A stretch of 64,000 nucleotides of DNA from Burkholderiales bacterium RIFCSPLOWO2_12_FULL_61_40 (GCA_001770935.1 MESI01000092.1:44243-108242); one strand, 5' to 3'; counted from the stretch's first letter, positions 40,670-49,666 are shown. Numbers and translations are program-made. Notes: generated from the sequence alone by a model not told the origin.

Positions 40670-41152
40670 ATGAAACACTTCTTTCAACGCAACTTCAAAC
40701 GCACGGTATTTGGCTTGGTGGGCGCCACCATTTTGCTGGGAGGCCTCAGCGCCTGCGGCCACCGCCACCACGAATTTGGCGCACAGCTCAGCGCCGAGGA
40801 GTACGCCGAAAAACGCACCAAAATCGTCGACCGCGTCGCGGGCAAGCTGGATTTGAATGAAGACCAGAAAAAACGCCTGGCGACGCTGGGCGACAAGCTG
40901 TACGCGCAGCGCACCGCCCTGGTCGGCCAGACCCAAGACCCGCGTGCCGAGATCAAGGCCCTGGTGGCGGGGGACAAGTTTGATGCGGCGCGCGCCCAGG
41001 CCCTGATCAACGACAAAACCACGGCGCTGCAAAGCAAGAGTCCTGAGGTGATTGCCGCGCTGGCCGACTTTTACGACAGCCTGAACGCCGCGCAGCAAGC
41101 CAAAGTGCGCAGCTACCTGGAGCATCGGGGTGGCTGGTTTCACCGCAGTTGA
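40670..41152 (+). CDS. Spy/CpxP-type periplasmic protein, probable lipoprotein
   Basis: The protein has 160 residues. The signal (VFGLVGATILLGGLSACG) ends in a lipobox-like LSAC, followed by HRHHEF, a possible metal site. The mature part is helical with LDLNEDQKKRLATLGDKLYA and LNAAQQAKVRSYLE, the paired LTxxQ-like repeats of Spy/CpxP, which hold unfolded envelope proteins. ATG 40670 is preferred to 40634. It heads an operon with a two-component system of the Cpx type. Confidence 0.85.
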   Translation: MKHFFQRNFKRTVFGLVGATILLGGLSACGHRHHEFGAQLSAEEYAEKRTKIVDRVAGKLDLNEDQKKRLATLGDKLYAQRTALVGQTQDPRAEIKALVAGDKFDAARAQALINDKTTALQSKSPEVIAALADFYDSLNAAQQAKVRSYLEHRGGWFHRS

Positions 41153-41158
41153 ACCAGC

Positions 41159-41464
41159 ATGTACGCCTATACCTTGCGCCCTTTGACCCAGCCCGTGCGG
41201 GTGCATGGGCAGGCCCTGCTCACCGGCGCGGACGACCCCCATGCGGAATTGCTGGCGCTGGTCTGGGGGCCGCGCTTCGACCGCCAGCATGCCCAAAGCC
41301 TGCTGGCCGGGCAGCACCTGGGCGGCGCCGGGGTGCTGAAGACGGTGATGGACGCTGCCGACCAGTTTGACCGCCTGCCCCAGGCGCAGCAGCAACGGGT
41401 GCGCCGACTCATCGTGCGCCACCACCGCCGGTGGGACAATGCCGCATGCACCGCATCCTGCTGA
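41159..41464 (+). CDS. Signal-less Spy-like partial paralogue
   Basis: The protein has 101 residues that align with the second half of the preceding Spy-like protein: DDPHAELLALVWGPRFD against DPRAEIKALVAGDKFD, and PQAQQQRVRRLI against NAAQQAKVRSYL. It lacks a signal peptide and overlaps the regulator start by 19 bases. It may be a tandem duplication now cytosolic or decaying. Confidence 0.65.
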   Translation: MYAYTLRPLTQPVRVHGQALLTGADDPHAELLALVWGPRFDRQHAQSLLAGQHLGGAGVLKTVMDAADQFDRLPQAQQQRVRRLIVRHHRRWDNAACTASC

Positions 41465-42147
41465 TCGACGACGACGCGCAACTGGGCGCGCCATTAACCG
41501 CCTATTTCCAGCGTTTTGACATGGTGCTGGAGTGCGCCCTGCGCCCCAGCACCGGGCTGGCGCGCCTGCGCCAGGGCGGGCTGGACGCCGCCATTCTGGA
41601 TGTGATGCTGCCCGAGATGGATGGCTTCGAGCTGTGCCGCACCATCCGCAAAGAGAGCGATATTCCCCTCATCATGCTCACCGCGCGCGGTGACGTGATG
41701 GACCGCGTGGTGGGGCTGGAACTGGGCGCCGACGACTATGTGCCCAAACCCTTTGAGCCGCGTGAGCTGGTGGCCCGGCTGCAAACCGTGCTGCGCCGGC
41801 GCGTGGCTGCACCGCACACCACGCCAGCGCCCAACGCCAGCGCGCGCCTGGTGTTTGAGGGCGGCCTGGTGATCGACCCCAGCACCCGCAGCGTGCAGCG
41901 CCAGGGCGACACGCTGGAGCTGACCAGCACCGAATTCGACCTGCTGCACCTGCTGGCGCGCGAGGCGGGCAAGGTCTTCAGCCGCGACGACATCCTCAAC
42001 CAGTTGCGTGGCCACGAAGCCGAGTTGTACACCCGCGCGGTGGACATTGTGGTGAGCCGCCTGCGCAAAAAGCTGGAGCCGCTGGACTGCATCAAAACCC
42101 TGCGCAACGCGGGCTACTCCCTGGCGCTGGCCAAGGCCCGCGAATGA
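41446..42147 (+). CDS. OmpR-family response regulator (CpxR-like)
   Basis: The protein has 233 residues. The receiver domain has acidic pair IDDDAQ, phospho-acceptor Asp52 (AILDVMLPEMDG) and conserved YVPKPFEPRELVARL. The C-terminal winged helix (LELTSTEFDLLHLLAREAGK, VDIVVSRLRKKLEP) binds DNA. It probably controls the spy-like genes in front. ATG 41446 lies inside the previous frame; the kinase start overlaps its stop (ATGA). Confidence 0.93.
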   Translation: MHRILLIDDDAQLGAPLTAYFQRFDMVLECALRPSTGLARLRQGGLDAAILDVMLPEMDGFELCRTIRKESDIPLIMLTARGDVMDRVVGLELGADDYVPKPFEPRELVARLQTVLRRRVAAPHTTPAPNASARLVFEGGLVIDPSTRSVQRQGDTLELTSTEFDLLHLLAREAGKVFSRDDILNQLRGHEAELYTRAVDIVVSRLRKKLEPLDCIKTLRNAGYSLALAKARE

Positions 42148-43496
42148 ATAGCAGCAGCACCCCCACCCGCCGCCCGCGCTGGCACCGCCGCGCGCGCCAG
42201 GCGCTGGCCCATTCGCTGCGGGTGCGGCTGGTGGCGCTGTTTCTGCTATTGGCGCTGGCCATGGCCGCCACCTTTTTGTTCGGCATGCAAAAGGCGCTCT
42301 CCATTGGCTGGCGCGAAGCGGCGCGCCCGCTGGTCATTGACTACGTGGACAAACTGGCGGCCGATATAGGCAGCCCGCCCCAGGTGGAACGTGCGCAGGC
42401 GCTGGCGCAGCGACTGCCTTTGAGCGTGCGCATCAGCGGCCCGGTGGTCAACTGGCGCAGCCACCCCGGCGAGCCGGATTTTGAGCCGCACTGGAGAGAC
42501 GGCCAACGTGGCGACTCCGAGGTGCCCCGCTTTTTTGAGCGCAGCACGGCCGATGGGCACCGCATTCGGTTCGGCTTGCGGGTGCAGGTCTGGCATGACC
42601 GACCGCGCACGGTTGGCTGGGTCACTTTGGCGGTGCTGCTGGTCCTCACGGCTGTGGCCTATGCCCGCGTGCGCCGCATGCTGCGCCCGCTGGACGACAT
42701 CCGCGCCGGTGCCCTGCGTTTTGGCGCGGGCGACTTTGCCAGCGCCATTCCGGTGCGCCACGCCCACCGCCCGGACGAGCTGGGCGAGTTGGCCGCCACG
42801 ATCAACACCATGGGCGCCGACATCCACCAGATGCTGGAGGCCAAGCGTGCCCTCTTGCTGGCCATCAGCCACGAACTGCGCAGCCCGCTCACCCGCGCCC
42901 GGCTCAACACCGAGCTGCTGCCCGAAACCCCCGAGGTGCAGCCCAACCGTGAGGCCCTGCTGCGCGACCTGGCCCTGATGCGCGACCTGGTCACCGACCT
43001 GCTGGAGAGCGAACGCCTGGCCAGCCCCCATGCCGCCCTGCACCGGGAATCCACCGACCTGGTCGCCCTGGTGGCGGAGGTGGTGGCTGGATTGCCCGGC
43101 GCCCCCGCAGTGCAGCAGCATCTGGCACCTCGGGTGCCACCGCTGCCCGTGGACCGCACCCGTATCCGTCTGCTGCTGCGCAATCTGCTGGACAACGCCT
43201 TGCGCCACAGCGCCGGTGCCGCCCAGGTGCCGCAGGTGGAAGTGCAAGCGGTAGCCCAGGGCGGCGTCTGCATCCGCGTGCGGGATTTTGGAACCGGTGT
43301 GCCCGAAGACCAGCTCCCCCACCTGGCCCAGCCTTTTTACCGCCCCGACACCGCCCGCGAACGCAGCGCCGGTGGCGTGGGCCTGGGCCTGTACCTGTGC
43401 AAACTGGTGGCGCTGGCCCATGGCGGCACTTTTGCGGTGCGCAATGCGCAGCCAGGCCTGGAAGTGACGGTGAATTTACCTTTTGTTGCTATATAA
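42144..43496 (+). CDS. Envelope sensor histidine kinase (CpxA-like)
   Basis: The protein has 450 residues with membrane segments at about 28-48 (LVALFLLLALAMAATFLFG) and 155-172 (GWVTLAVLLVLTAVAYA), a short periplasmic domain, HAMP, H box ISHELRSPLT with His243, NLLDNALRH, DFGTGV and GVGLGLYLC. The last residues and stop codon (LPFVAI) lie in a family D repeat, so the original C-terminus may have been replaced. Confidence 0.93.
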   Translation: MNSSSTPTRRPRWHRRARQALAHSLRVRLVALFLLLALAMAATFLFGMQKALSIGWREAARPLVIDYVDKLAADIGSPPQVERAQALAQRLPLSVRISGPVVNWRSHPGEPDFEPHWRDGQRGDSEVPRFFERSTADGHRIRFGLRVQVWHDRPRTVGWVTLAVLLVLTAVAYARVRRMLRPLDDIRAGALRFGAGDFASAIPVRHAHRPDELGELAATINTMGADIHQMLEAKRALLLAISHELRSPLTRARLNTELLPETPEVQPNREALLRDLALMRDLVTDLLESERLASPHAALHRESTDLVALVAEVVAGLPGAPAVQQHLAPRVPPLPVDRTRIRLLLRNLLDNALRHSAGAAQVPQVEVQAVAQGGVCIRVRDFGTGVPEDQLPHLAQPFYRPDTARERSAGGVGLGLYLCKLVALAHGGTFAVRNAQPGLEVTVNLPFVAI

Positions 43497-43543
43497 ATGG
43501 TAGCTGCTTGCGCAATGAATGCGCGGGCTGGAGGCCGATTTGA
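43484..43543 (+). repeat. Family D element at the kinase 3' end
   Basis: TTTGTTGCTATATAAATGG is followed by TAGCTGCTTGCGCA, then GCGGGCTGGAGGCCGATTT. The kinase stop codon is within it. The following bases to 43634 hold nothing I can support. Confidence 0.8.
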
Positions 43544-43634
43544 CCTTCATTTTCACGCTGACGAAGGCAAAGGTGCCGACGGTATGCCTGCTAACCATTT
43601 CTGCGGCGCGTGAAGCCCAACTTTGCCTTGAATT

Positions 43635-44078
43635 TCAATGCGTATTCCCACTTTGCCAAGGATTCGCCAAGGTCAATCCGTCCATGTTTTCAAAATCCTT
43701 GACATTGCGGGTGGCCACAATCAGTCCGTTGGCTAACGCGATGGCGGCAATTTGTGCGTCTTCAATCGAGATCGGCTGCCCTTGGCGGGTTCTGGCCGCC
43801 ACCACAAGCGCATAGTTTTTAGCTGCCGCAGCATCAAAAACAAGGCAGTGCTTGGCAAAGTCCAGCTCAAACATTTGCTCGGCGGCCTCTGCCAGTGCCG
43901 TGCGGCGTTGGCCTGTGGGCAATAAAGCGATACCCGTGAGGATTTCGGCCTGCGTCACGGTACTGGTCCACATGGTGACCTGCGTGTTTTGACTAAACCA
44001 GTCCAGCACGCTGGCAGCGGGCTGCGTGCGCATGAGTTCTGACAGTACGTTGGTATCGAGCAAAAATCCGCGACTCAT
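43635..44078 (-). CDS. PIN-domain toxin (FitB/VapC type)
   Basis: This is a 147-residue PIN nuclease. Acidic residues are in FLLDTNVLSELMR (first Asp), QAEILTGIALLP (Glu), SIEDAQIAAIA (Asp) and NVKDFENMDG (Asp). The length and the NPW end fit FitB. The start overlaps the antitoxin stop by four bases. It is expected to cut specific RNAs when freed from its antitoxin. Confidence 0.9.
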   Translation of the reverse strand: MSRGFLLDTNVLSELMRTQPAASVLDWFSQNTQVTMWTSTVTQAEILTGIALLPTGQRRTALAEAAEQMFELDFAKHCLVFDAAAAKNYALVVAARTRQGQPISIEDAQIAAIALANGLIVATRNVKDFENMDGLTLANPWQSGNTH

Positions 44079-44326
44079 GGCACGTCAAACGCGGGTGGGG
44101 TGCGGGCGATGCGCCGTACCGGAATGGGCAGGGATTCCACTTGCAAACCCGCAAACCGGCTGTTGACACGCTCGGCAAAGCTGATGGCGCCAACTTGCTC
44201 GGGCGCGACGGCTTGTTGAAGAATGTGTCGCACCTCTTGCTCCATCGACCAGCCATGGCGGGCAGCACGCAAGCGCAAACTGTTTTTGACCGCTTCATCA
44301 AGATTTCGAACGGTGAGACTGCCCAT
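44075..44326 (-). CDS. FitA-type ribbon-helix-helix antitoxin
   Basis: The protein has 83 residues. The N-terminal ribbon-helix-helix reads SLTVRNLDEAVKNSLRLRAA, with RHGWSMEQEVRHIL typical of FitA. The C-terminal part (SLPIPVRRIARTPPAFDVP) would wrap the toxin. A perfect palindrome lies 15 bases upstream and is the likely operator. Confidence 0.9.
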   Translation of the reverse strand: MGSLTVRNLDEAVKNSLRLRAARHGWSMEQEVRHILQQAVAPEQVGAISFAERVNSRFAGLQVESLPIPVRRIARTPPAFDVP

Positions 44327-44340
44327 GGGTTAACTCCAAG

Positions 44341-44357
44341 TGATTGCAATGCAATCA
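44341..44357. promoter_or_regulatory. Palindromic operator of the fitAB-type pair
   Basis: TGATTGCA-A-TGCAATCA has 8-base arms around a single central base, just before the antitoxin gene. RHH antitoxins bind such inverted repeats and repress their own operon. The functional assignment is inference from position and symmetry. Confidence 0.65.
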
Positions 44358-44402
44358 TTGTAGTCAAAGGCTGAGCTGTTGAGCGTGAAGACCGTGCGAC
44401 CC

Positions 44403-44891
44403 TTATTCCTGCGCCACCGGGTACCGGTGCATGGACTTGATCTCCCGCATCGCCAGGCTGGAGTGGATCATGCTGATGCCGGGCACCTGGCGCAGCACGG
44501 TTTCCACAAACTCGCTGTAGGCGTCCAGGTCGTGCGCCACGACCTGCAGCATGTAATCGGCCTCGCCGGTGATCTTGTGGCAGGACAGCACCGACGGGTG
44601 CACCCGGATGAGGTCTTCGAATTGCCGCACCGACCCATCGCTCACCACCATGAAGCGCAGTTGCACAAAGGCCAGCACGTCCAGCCCCAGCTTGCGGCGG
44701 TTCAGGTTGGCCTGGTAGCCGGTGATAAAGCCGTCTTCCTCCAGGCGTTTCAGCCGCCGCCAGCACGGCGTCACGCTCAAGGACAGCTGCTCCGCCAGCT
44801 GCGTGTTGGACACGGTGCTGTCCTCTTGCAGCAATTGCAAAATAGTCCGGTCTGTGGTGTCCAGTGCTTCTTTGGAGATTTTTGAACTCAT
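44403..44891 (-). CDS. Lrp/AsnC-family transcription regulator
   Basis: The protein has 162 residues. The helix-turn-helix is at about 8-55 (LDTTDRTILQLLQEDSTVSN, TQLAEQLSLSVTPCWRRLKR). The C-terminal RAM ligand domain includes ITGEADYMLQVVAHDLDAY. ATG 44891 (MSSKIS) is preferred; 44927 is possible. It is divergent from the acetylpolyamine amidohydrolase gene, which it probably controls. Confidence 0.93.
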   Translation of the reverse strand: MSSKISKEALDTTDRTILQLLQEDSTVSNTQLAEQLSLSVTPCWRRLKRLEEDGFITGYQANLNRRKLGLDVLAFVQLRFMVVSDGSVRQFEDLIRVHPSVLSCHKITGEADYMLQVVAHDLDAYSEFVETVLRQVPGISMIHSSLAMREIKSMHRYPVAQE

Positions 44892-45010
44892 TTTTCTTGC
44901 CAATTGGGTTTTTTCATCCCAAATCATAGCCTTGCACCCCGCTACAAAGCAAAGCTAATTCACGCCGCCCACGGCATACTGAGGGCTCCACAAACTGGCT
45001 TAGCCCCACC

Positions 45011-46051
45011 ATGATCACCTTCTACAACCACCTCCACGCCCAGCACCAGGGCAAGCTTGAAATGTTCCGCGGCGAGCTGGTGCCCTGTTTTGAAGTACCC
45101 GCCCGCGCCGACCATGTGCTGGCCGAGTTGCAGCGTCGGGGGCTGGGCCCGGTGCAGCATCCGCACGCGTTTGACGACAGCGCCTTGGCCACCATCCACA
45201 GCCCGCGCTACCTGCAGTTTCTGGAGGCGGCCTGGAGCGACTGGGTGGCGCTGGACCCGGCCAACGCCGCGCGCGACGCGCTGCCTTCGGTCTGGCCGGT
45301 CCGCACCTTCCGCTCCGACATCGTGCCCGACAACTTTGCCGCGCGCATGGGGCTGTTCTCGTACGACACCGGCACGCCGCTCACCGCAGGCACCTGGGTG
45401 GCGGCGCGCGCCGGGGCGCATTGCGCCTTGAGCGCCGCGCAGCAAGTGCTGCAGGGGGACCGGGCCGCGTTTGCCCTGAGCCGCCCGCCCGGCCACCACG
45501 CGGGGGCCGACTTTTTTGGCGGTTACTGTTTCCTGAACAACGCCGCGCTGGCCGCGCAGCACCTGCGCGATGCCGGCATGCGCAAGGTGGCGGTGCTGGA
45601 CGTGGACTACCACCACGGCAACGGCACCCAGGCCATCTTCTACGACCGCGCCGACGTGTTCTTCGCCAGCCTCCATGGCGACCCGCGCACCGAATACCCG
45701 TTTTACCTGGGCCATGCGGACGAAACCGGCACCGGTGCGGGGCTGGGCTGCAACCTCAATATTCCGCTGCCGCGCGGCACCGGCTTTGCGGCCTGGATGG
45801 ACGCGCTGGAGCACAGCCTGCGCTCCATCGCCGCCTTTGGCGCCGAGGCCCTGGTGGTGTCGCTGGGCATGGACACTTTTGCGGGCGACCCGATCTCGGG
45901 CTTCACCCTGCAAAGTGACGACTACCTGCGGGTGGGCGAACGCCTGGCGGCGGCAGGCCTGCCCACGGTGCTGGTGTTTGAAGGCGGTTATGCGGTGGCC
46001 GAGGTGGGGGTCAACGCGGTCAACGTGCTGGAGGGGTTTGCGGGGGACTAG
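45011..46051 (+). CDS. Acetylpolyamine amidohydrolase / class II histone deacetylase-like
   Basis: The protein has 346 residues and is a zinc amidohydrolase that removes acetyl groups from polyamines or lysines. The active-site set is complete: His162-His163 (RPPGHHAGA), zinc ligands Asp199 and His201 (LDVDYHHGNG) and Asp288 (LGMDTFAGDP), and Tyr327 (FEGGYAV). The length fits AphA-like enzymes. It could feed polyamines into catabolism, as may the deiminase at 4417. Confidence 0.92.
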   Translation: MITFYNHLHAQHQGKLEMFRGELVPCFEVPARADHVLAELQRRGLGPVQHPHAFDDSALATIHSPRYLQFLEAAWSDWVALDPANAARDALPSVWPVRTFRSDIVPDNFAARMGLFSYDTGTPLTAGTWVAARAGAHCALSAAQQVLQGDRAAFALSRPPGHHAGADFFGGYCFLNNAALAAQHLRDAGMRKVAVLDVDYHHGNGTQAIFYDRADVFFASLHGDPRTEYPFYLGHADETGTGAGLGCNLNIPLPRGTGFAAWMDALEHSLRSIAAFGAEALVVSLGMDTFAGDPISGFTLQSDDYLRVGERLAAAGLPTVLVFEGGYAVAEVGVNAVNVLEGFAGD

Positions 46052-46108
46052 CCACCGGGGGGAATCACGCTAAACTGGGTTCAGCCCTTGTAGGGCGTGG
46101 ACACCACC

Positions 46109-47635
46109 ATGAAAAGGCCATTGTCATTGTTGCAAGCCGTGCTCCCCCGCTCCGCCAAAGGGCAGCTGGCGGTGATTTTCATGGTCGCCACCACCTTGCT
46201 GAGTGTGGGTTTTGGGGCCTGGTCCTACCAGCTTACGCAGCAGCGCCTGATTGCGCAGCGCGAAGAGTTCAAGGTGTTGCTGGGGCGGCATTTGGGGCAA
46301 CCGATTGCTTTGGCGTTGTGGAATTTTGACCCGGCCAATGCCGGCATCCTGCTGGACTCGGAATTGGGGGGCAATGTGCAGGGGCTGGCCGTCTACGACC
46401 ACCGCGATGAGTTGTGGGTGCAGCGGGGCAAGCCCCGCTCCGCGGCGGAGCTGGACCGGTTTTCCGGCGTGGAGGTCTTCTCCATGGCGGTTCCCGCCAT
46501 CGATAACCGCACCACCGGACGCATTGAAGTGACCTGGTCCGACGCGGCGCTCAAAAAGGCCCTGAACGAAACCCTGTGGCTGGCCTTGGCGCAGCTGGTG
46601 GGCATGAACCTGGTGCTGCTGGGGATTTTTGGCGTGGGGGTTGAACAGTTGATTTTTCGGCGCGTGCGGCGTCTGCAACGGGCTCTGGACCAGGCCGTGA
46701 ACCAGGACCTGACTGCTGACATCGTGGCCTTGCCCGTGCCGTTGCGCGATGAATTCGGCGCGATTACCCAGAGTATCAACACCATCACGCGCCGCTTGGG
46801 GGAAGAGCTGGAGGCGGGGCGGGAGTCGGAAGAAGAGGCGCGGGCCGCCCTGTCGAACCTGCAAAATGCCCAGGAAGGCTTGGTGCGTGCAGAAAAAATG
46901 GCCTCGCTGGGCAGCCTGGTGGCCGGTGTGGCGCATGAACTCAACACGCCGATTGGCAACCTCATGATGGTGGCCAGCTCCCAGCAGGAAACCTTGCAGC
47001 GCTTCGGGCAGTCCGTCGCCGCCGGGACCCTGACGCGCAGCGGTCTGGACGCCTTTTTGGACCAGGCCAAAGAGGGTTCCGGCTTGGCGCTGCAAAGCGC
47101 CACACGGGCGGCCGAGCTGATTCAAAACTTCAAGCAGGTCGCGGTGGACCAGGCCAGCGATCGCTTGCGGGAGTTTGACCTGGCGCACCACATCGCCGAA
47201 GTGCTGTCGGTCATTGCCCACCTGACCTCCAAACGGCCGGTCACCCTCATGCGGGAGCTGGAGCCCGGCATTGCCATGTACAGCTACCCCGGCCCCTTGG
47301 GGCAGGTGTTGACCAATCTGGTCATGAACGCCGTCACGCATGGTTTTGCGCAAGGGCAGCCCGGCCTCATCACCATCGCCTGCCAGCGCCAAGGGGATTG
47401 GGCCCACATCACGGTCGCGGACAACGGCCAGGGCATCAGTGCCGAGAATATCGGCAAGATTTTTGACCCCTTTTTCACCACCCGGCTGGGCCAGGGCGGC
47501 AGCGGCCTGGGGCTGCACATCTGCCACAACATTGTTTTTGGGCCCCTGGGCGGGCGGCTCACGGTTCAAAGCACCCAGGGTCAGGGCAGCACCTTCACCA
47601 TTGTTATCCCTTGCCGGGTTGCGCCCCCGCCTTGA
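46109..47635 (+). CDS. Sensor histidine kinase without adjacent regulator
   Basis: The protein is about 508 residues. The N-terminal membrane segment (GQLAVIFMVATTLLSVGFGA), periplasmic domain (LWNFDPANAGILLDSELGGN) and second segment (LVGMNLVLLGIFGVGVEQLI) are followed by HAMP, the H box LVAGVAHELNTPIGNL, NLVMNAVTHGF, DNGQGIS and GSGLGLHIC. The LWNFD motif is common in sensors of the DUF3365/CHASE-like type. GTG 46097 is an alternative start. Its 3' end overlaps the convergent MFS gene by 32 bases. No response regulator is next to it. Confidence 0.9.
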   Translation: MKRPLSLLQAVLPRSAKGQLAVIFMVATTLLSVGFGAWSYQLTQQRLIAQREEFKVLLGRHLGQPIALALWNFDPANAGILLDSELGGNVQGLAVYDHRDELWVQRGKPRSAAELDRFSGVEVFSMAVPAIDNRTTGRIEVTWSDAALKKALNETLWLALAQLVGMNLVLLGIFGVGVEQLIFRRVRRLQRALDQAVNQDLTADIVALPVPLRDEFGAITQSINTITRRLGEELEAGRESEEEARAALSNLQNAQEGLVRAEKMASLGSLVAGVAHELNTPIGNLMMVASSQQETLQRFGQSVAAGTLTRSGLDAFLDQAKEGSGLALQSATRAAELIQNFKQVAVDQASDRLREFDLAHHIAEVLSVIAHLTSKRPVTLMRELEPGIAMYSYPGPLGQVLTNLVMNAVTHGFAQGQPGLITIACQRQGDWAHITVADNGQGISAENIGKIFDPFFTTRLGQGGSGLGLHICHNIVFGPLGGRLTVQSTQGQGSTFTIVIPCRVAPPP

Positions 47636-48815
47636 CCAGCGCCACCAAACCCACCCCCGCCACCAGCACCAGCACGGCCGGAAAGCCGACGGTAGGCGAC
47701 CAGTCGATCAGCGCCCCCGAGGCGGCCGACGCCACCAGCCCGCCCAGGGTGTAGGTCAGCACCAGTACCGAGGTGCTGTTCACCAGGGTGATGCCTTTTT
47801 CGCGGGAGCCAATGTCGGTCATGGCCATGGTGTACAGCGAGCCTCCCGCGCCGCCCCACAAAAACACAATCGGCCAGGACAGCCAGGTGATCTGCGCCAC
47901 CAAAGGCAGCACACAGGTGGCACCCAGGGTGATGGCCGCGCACACCACCATCAGCGTGCGTCGGCCCTTGGCCTGGTCCTGAAAACGGTCGGCCAGGACG
48001 CCCGCAGGCATCATCAGGGCCACGCCGCCCAGGCCGCTTGCCGACACCAGCAGCGCCGAGGCCGCGGCCCCCAGGCCCAAGGCCAATCCGTACAAGGGCA
48101 GGATGGAAGTGACGCCGGTTTCAAAAAAGCCGCCGACAAAGCCCGCCAGCATGATGATGGGGTGGGCGCGCAGCGCCTGCCACAGGCCGTGTAAGCCGAC
48201 ATGGGCGGTGTCGGCATCGGCGGCCTCGGGCACTGGGGGGATGAAGGCGGTCCATAGCAATCCCAGCACCGAAAAAATCACCACAATCCACAAGGTTTGG
48301 GGGTTGTTGGCGCCCATCCAGGCCATGGCGGCGGGCCCCACGATGAAGGTGGTGCTGACCAGGGTTTGGAAGATGCCCACATAACGCCCGCGCTGCTCCG
48401 GGGGCGAGAACTCGGCAATCAGGGCTTCGGCCAGCACCCAGCGCAGGGCCATGGCAATGCCCGACAGCATATTGAGCGCAAACCACAGCCAAAGCTGGTC
48501 GGTCAGCGTGAACAAGAGCGCCGAGAGCGTCAGCACACTGCCTGCCAGCCATAGCGCGGGCCTGCGCCCCACCCGGTGCGCAATGGCCGAGGCAAAGGGC
48601 GTCATCACAAAAATGCCCAGCCAGCCGGCGGAGGCAAACAGCCCGGCAAGGGTGGTGGAAACATCCGCCCCCTTCATGCGCAGCAGCAGCAGGGGCATCA
48701 GCATGAAGTGCGACACCAACTCCAGGAAGGTGGAGCCGAAAATGCTCAACAAGCCCAGCTGCGCGCCGGGGACGAGGGTGGCAGGGCCGGGTTGGGGCGT
48801 GTGGGTATGGCTCAT
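47604..48815 (-). CDS. MFS transporter
   Basis: This is a 403-residue, twelve-segment transporter. The motif A-like loop is AIAHRVGRRPALWLAG, and a second such loop is VLADRFQDQAKGRRTLM. Other segments include SIFGSTFLELVSHFMLMPLL and ALRWVLAEALIAEFSPPEQR. The start overlaps the HAD gene stop by four bases. Substrate is not evident; sugar or drug export are both possible. Confidence 0.88.
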   Translation of the reverse strand: MSHTHTPQPGPATLVPGAQLGLLSIFGSTFLELVSHFMLMPLLLLRMKGADVSTTLAGLFASAGWLGIFVMTPFASAIAHRVGRRPALWLAGSVLTLSALLFTLTDQLWLWFALNMLSGIAMALRWVLAEALIAEFSPPEQRGRYVGIFQTLVSTTFIVGPAAMAWMGANNPQTLWIVVIFSVLGLLWTAFIPPVPEAADADTAHVGLHGLWQALRAHPIIMLAGFVGGFFETGVTSILPLYGLALGLGAAASALLVSASGLGGVALMMPAGVLADRFQDQAKGRRTLMVVCAAITLGATCVLPLVAQITWLSWPIVFLWGGAGGSLYTMAMTDIGSREKGITLVNSTSVLVLTYTLGGLVASAASGALIDWSPTVGFPAVLVLVAGVGLVALVKAGAQPGKG

Positions 48816-49666
48816 GCGCGGTGCGCCTCCAAAAGGGTGTGGGCGACTTCGGCAAATCCCGCGCCGCGCGCGCTGGGGCTGATGTAGCGCGGTAAATGCA
48901 GCAGATCGGCTTCAAAGCGGCGGATATTGGCCACCCCGACGCTGTTGTCAAAGTGCTGGAACATCAGCTGGTCGTTGGTGGAGTCGCCCACGTAGGCCCA
49001 TTGTCCGATTTCGGCCTGCAAATCGCGGCCCCAGAGTTCACGCACGATCCAGCACGCACCTTGCCACTTGTTGTGGCTGCCAAACCAGCCGTTGATGTGG
49101 ATGCTGCTGACCGTGGCGTGCATCCCGCTGGCCTGCAGGATCGCCACCACGCGGGCGATGGCGGCGGGCGGCAGGTGGGTGAATTCGCTGTGGTCAAAGG
49201 CAATGTCGGTTTCACGTCCCGCCGAGTCTTGCGACAGCGTGGCCCCCGGCACTTCGCGCATCACTTGCTGGGCCACGGCTAGCATGCGGGCGCTGTGCCT
49301 GGCCCGGGTTGCTGCACCCTGTTGGTATCGTTTTGATAGCTGCTCACGCACATTCCATGCGGGCTGCGGGCCTTTTTGGCTTAAATTTGGAGGGACAAAG
49401 GCGACCGCGCCGTTTTCCGCCACCAGCGCGTCCACCGGCCAGGGTGCGATGCCGCGCGCCGCGTCGCCCTGGGCAAAAGGTTCACACCATCCAATGGGAC
49501 GTCCGGTGATCGGAATCACATGCAGCCCGGCCGCCTTCAAATCGTGCAGCGCCTGCAAGGCATCGGCCGTCACCACCCCCTCGGTGCTGAGGGTGTCGTC
49601 GATGTCGGTGAAGATGCCGATCAGCTGGCTGCGCTCCGCGGCGGGCCAATGGTTCAGTGGCCTCAC
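48812..49666 (-). CDS. HAD-superfamily hydrolase (sugar-phosphatase type)
   Basis: The protein is about 284 residues. Motif I is FTDIDDTLST with the nucleophile Asp, motif II PITGRPIG, and the C-terminal motif WAYVGDSTNDQLMFQHF. The cap resembles mannosyl-3-phosphoglycerate or sucrose-phosphate phosphatases. A family D repeat encodes the region around NVREQLSKRYQQ. The start is uncertain: GTG 49666 (VRPLNHWPAAERS) is the first good option because farther upstream the frame is only family B repeat. Confidence 0.8.
   Translation of the reverse strand: MRPLNHWPAAERSQLIGIFTDIDDTLSTEGVVTADALQALHDLKAAGLHVIPITGRPIGWCEPFAQGDAARGIAPWPVDALVAENGAVAFVPPNLSQKGPQPAWNVREQLSKRYQQGAATRARHSARMLAVAQQVMREVPGATLSQDSAGRETDIAFDHSEFTHLPPAAIARVVAILQASGMHATVSSIHINGWFGSHNKWQGACWIVRELWGRDLQAEIGQWAYVGDSTNDQLMFQHFDNSVGVANIRRFEADLLHLPRYISPSARGAGFAEVAHTLLEAHRA
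49326..49381 (+). repeat. Family D element in the HAD gene
   Basis: TATCGTTTTGATAGCTGCTC, ACGCACATTCC, then GCGGGCTGCGGGCC and a T-rich end follow the family order. It is read antisense to its own orientation by the HAD gene, in frame. Confidence 0.75.
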
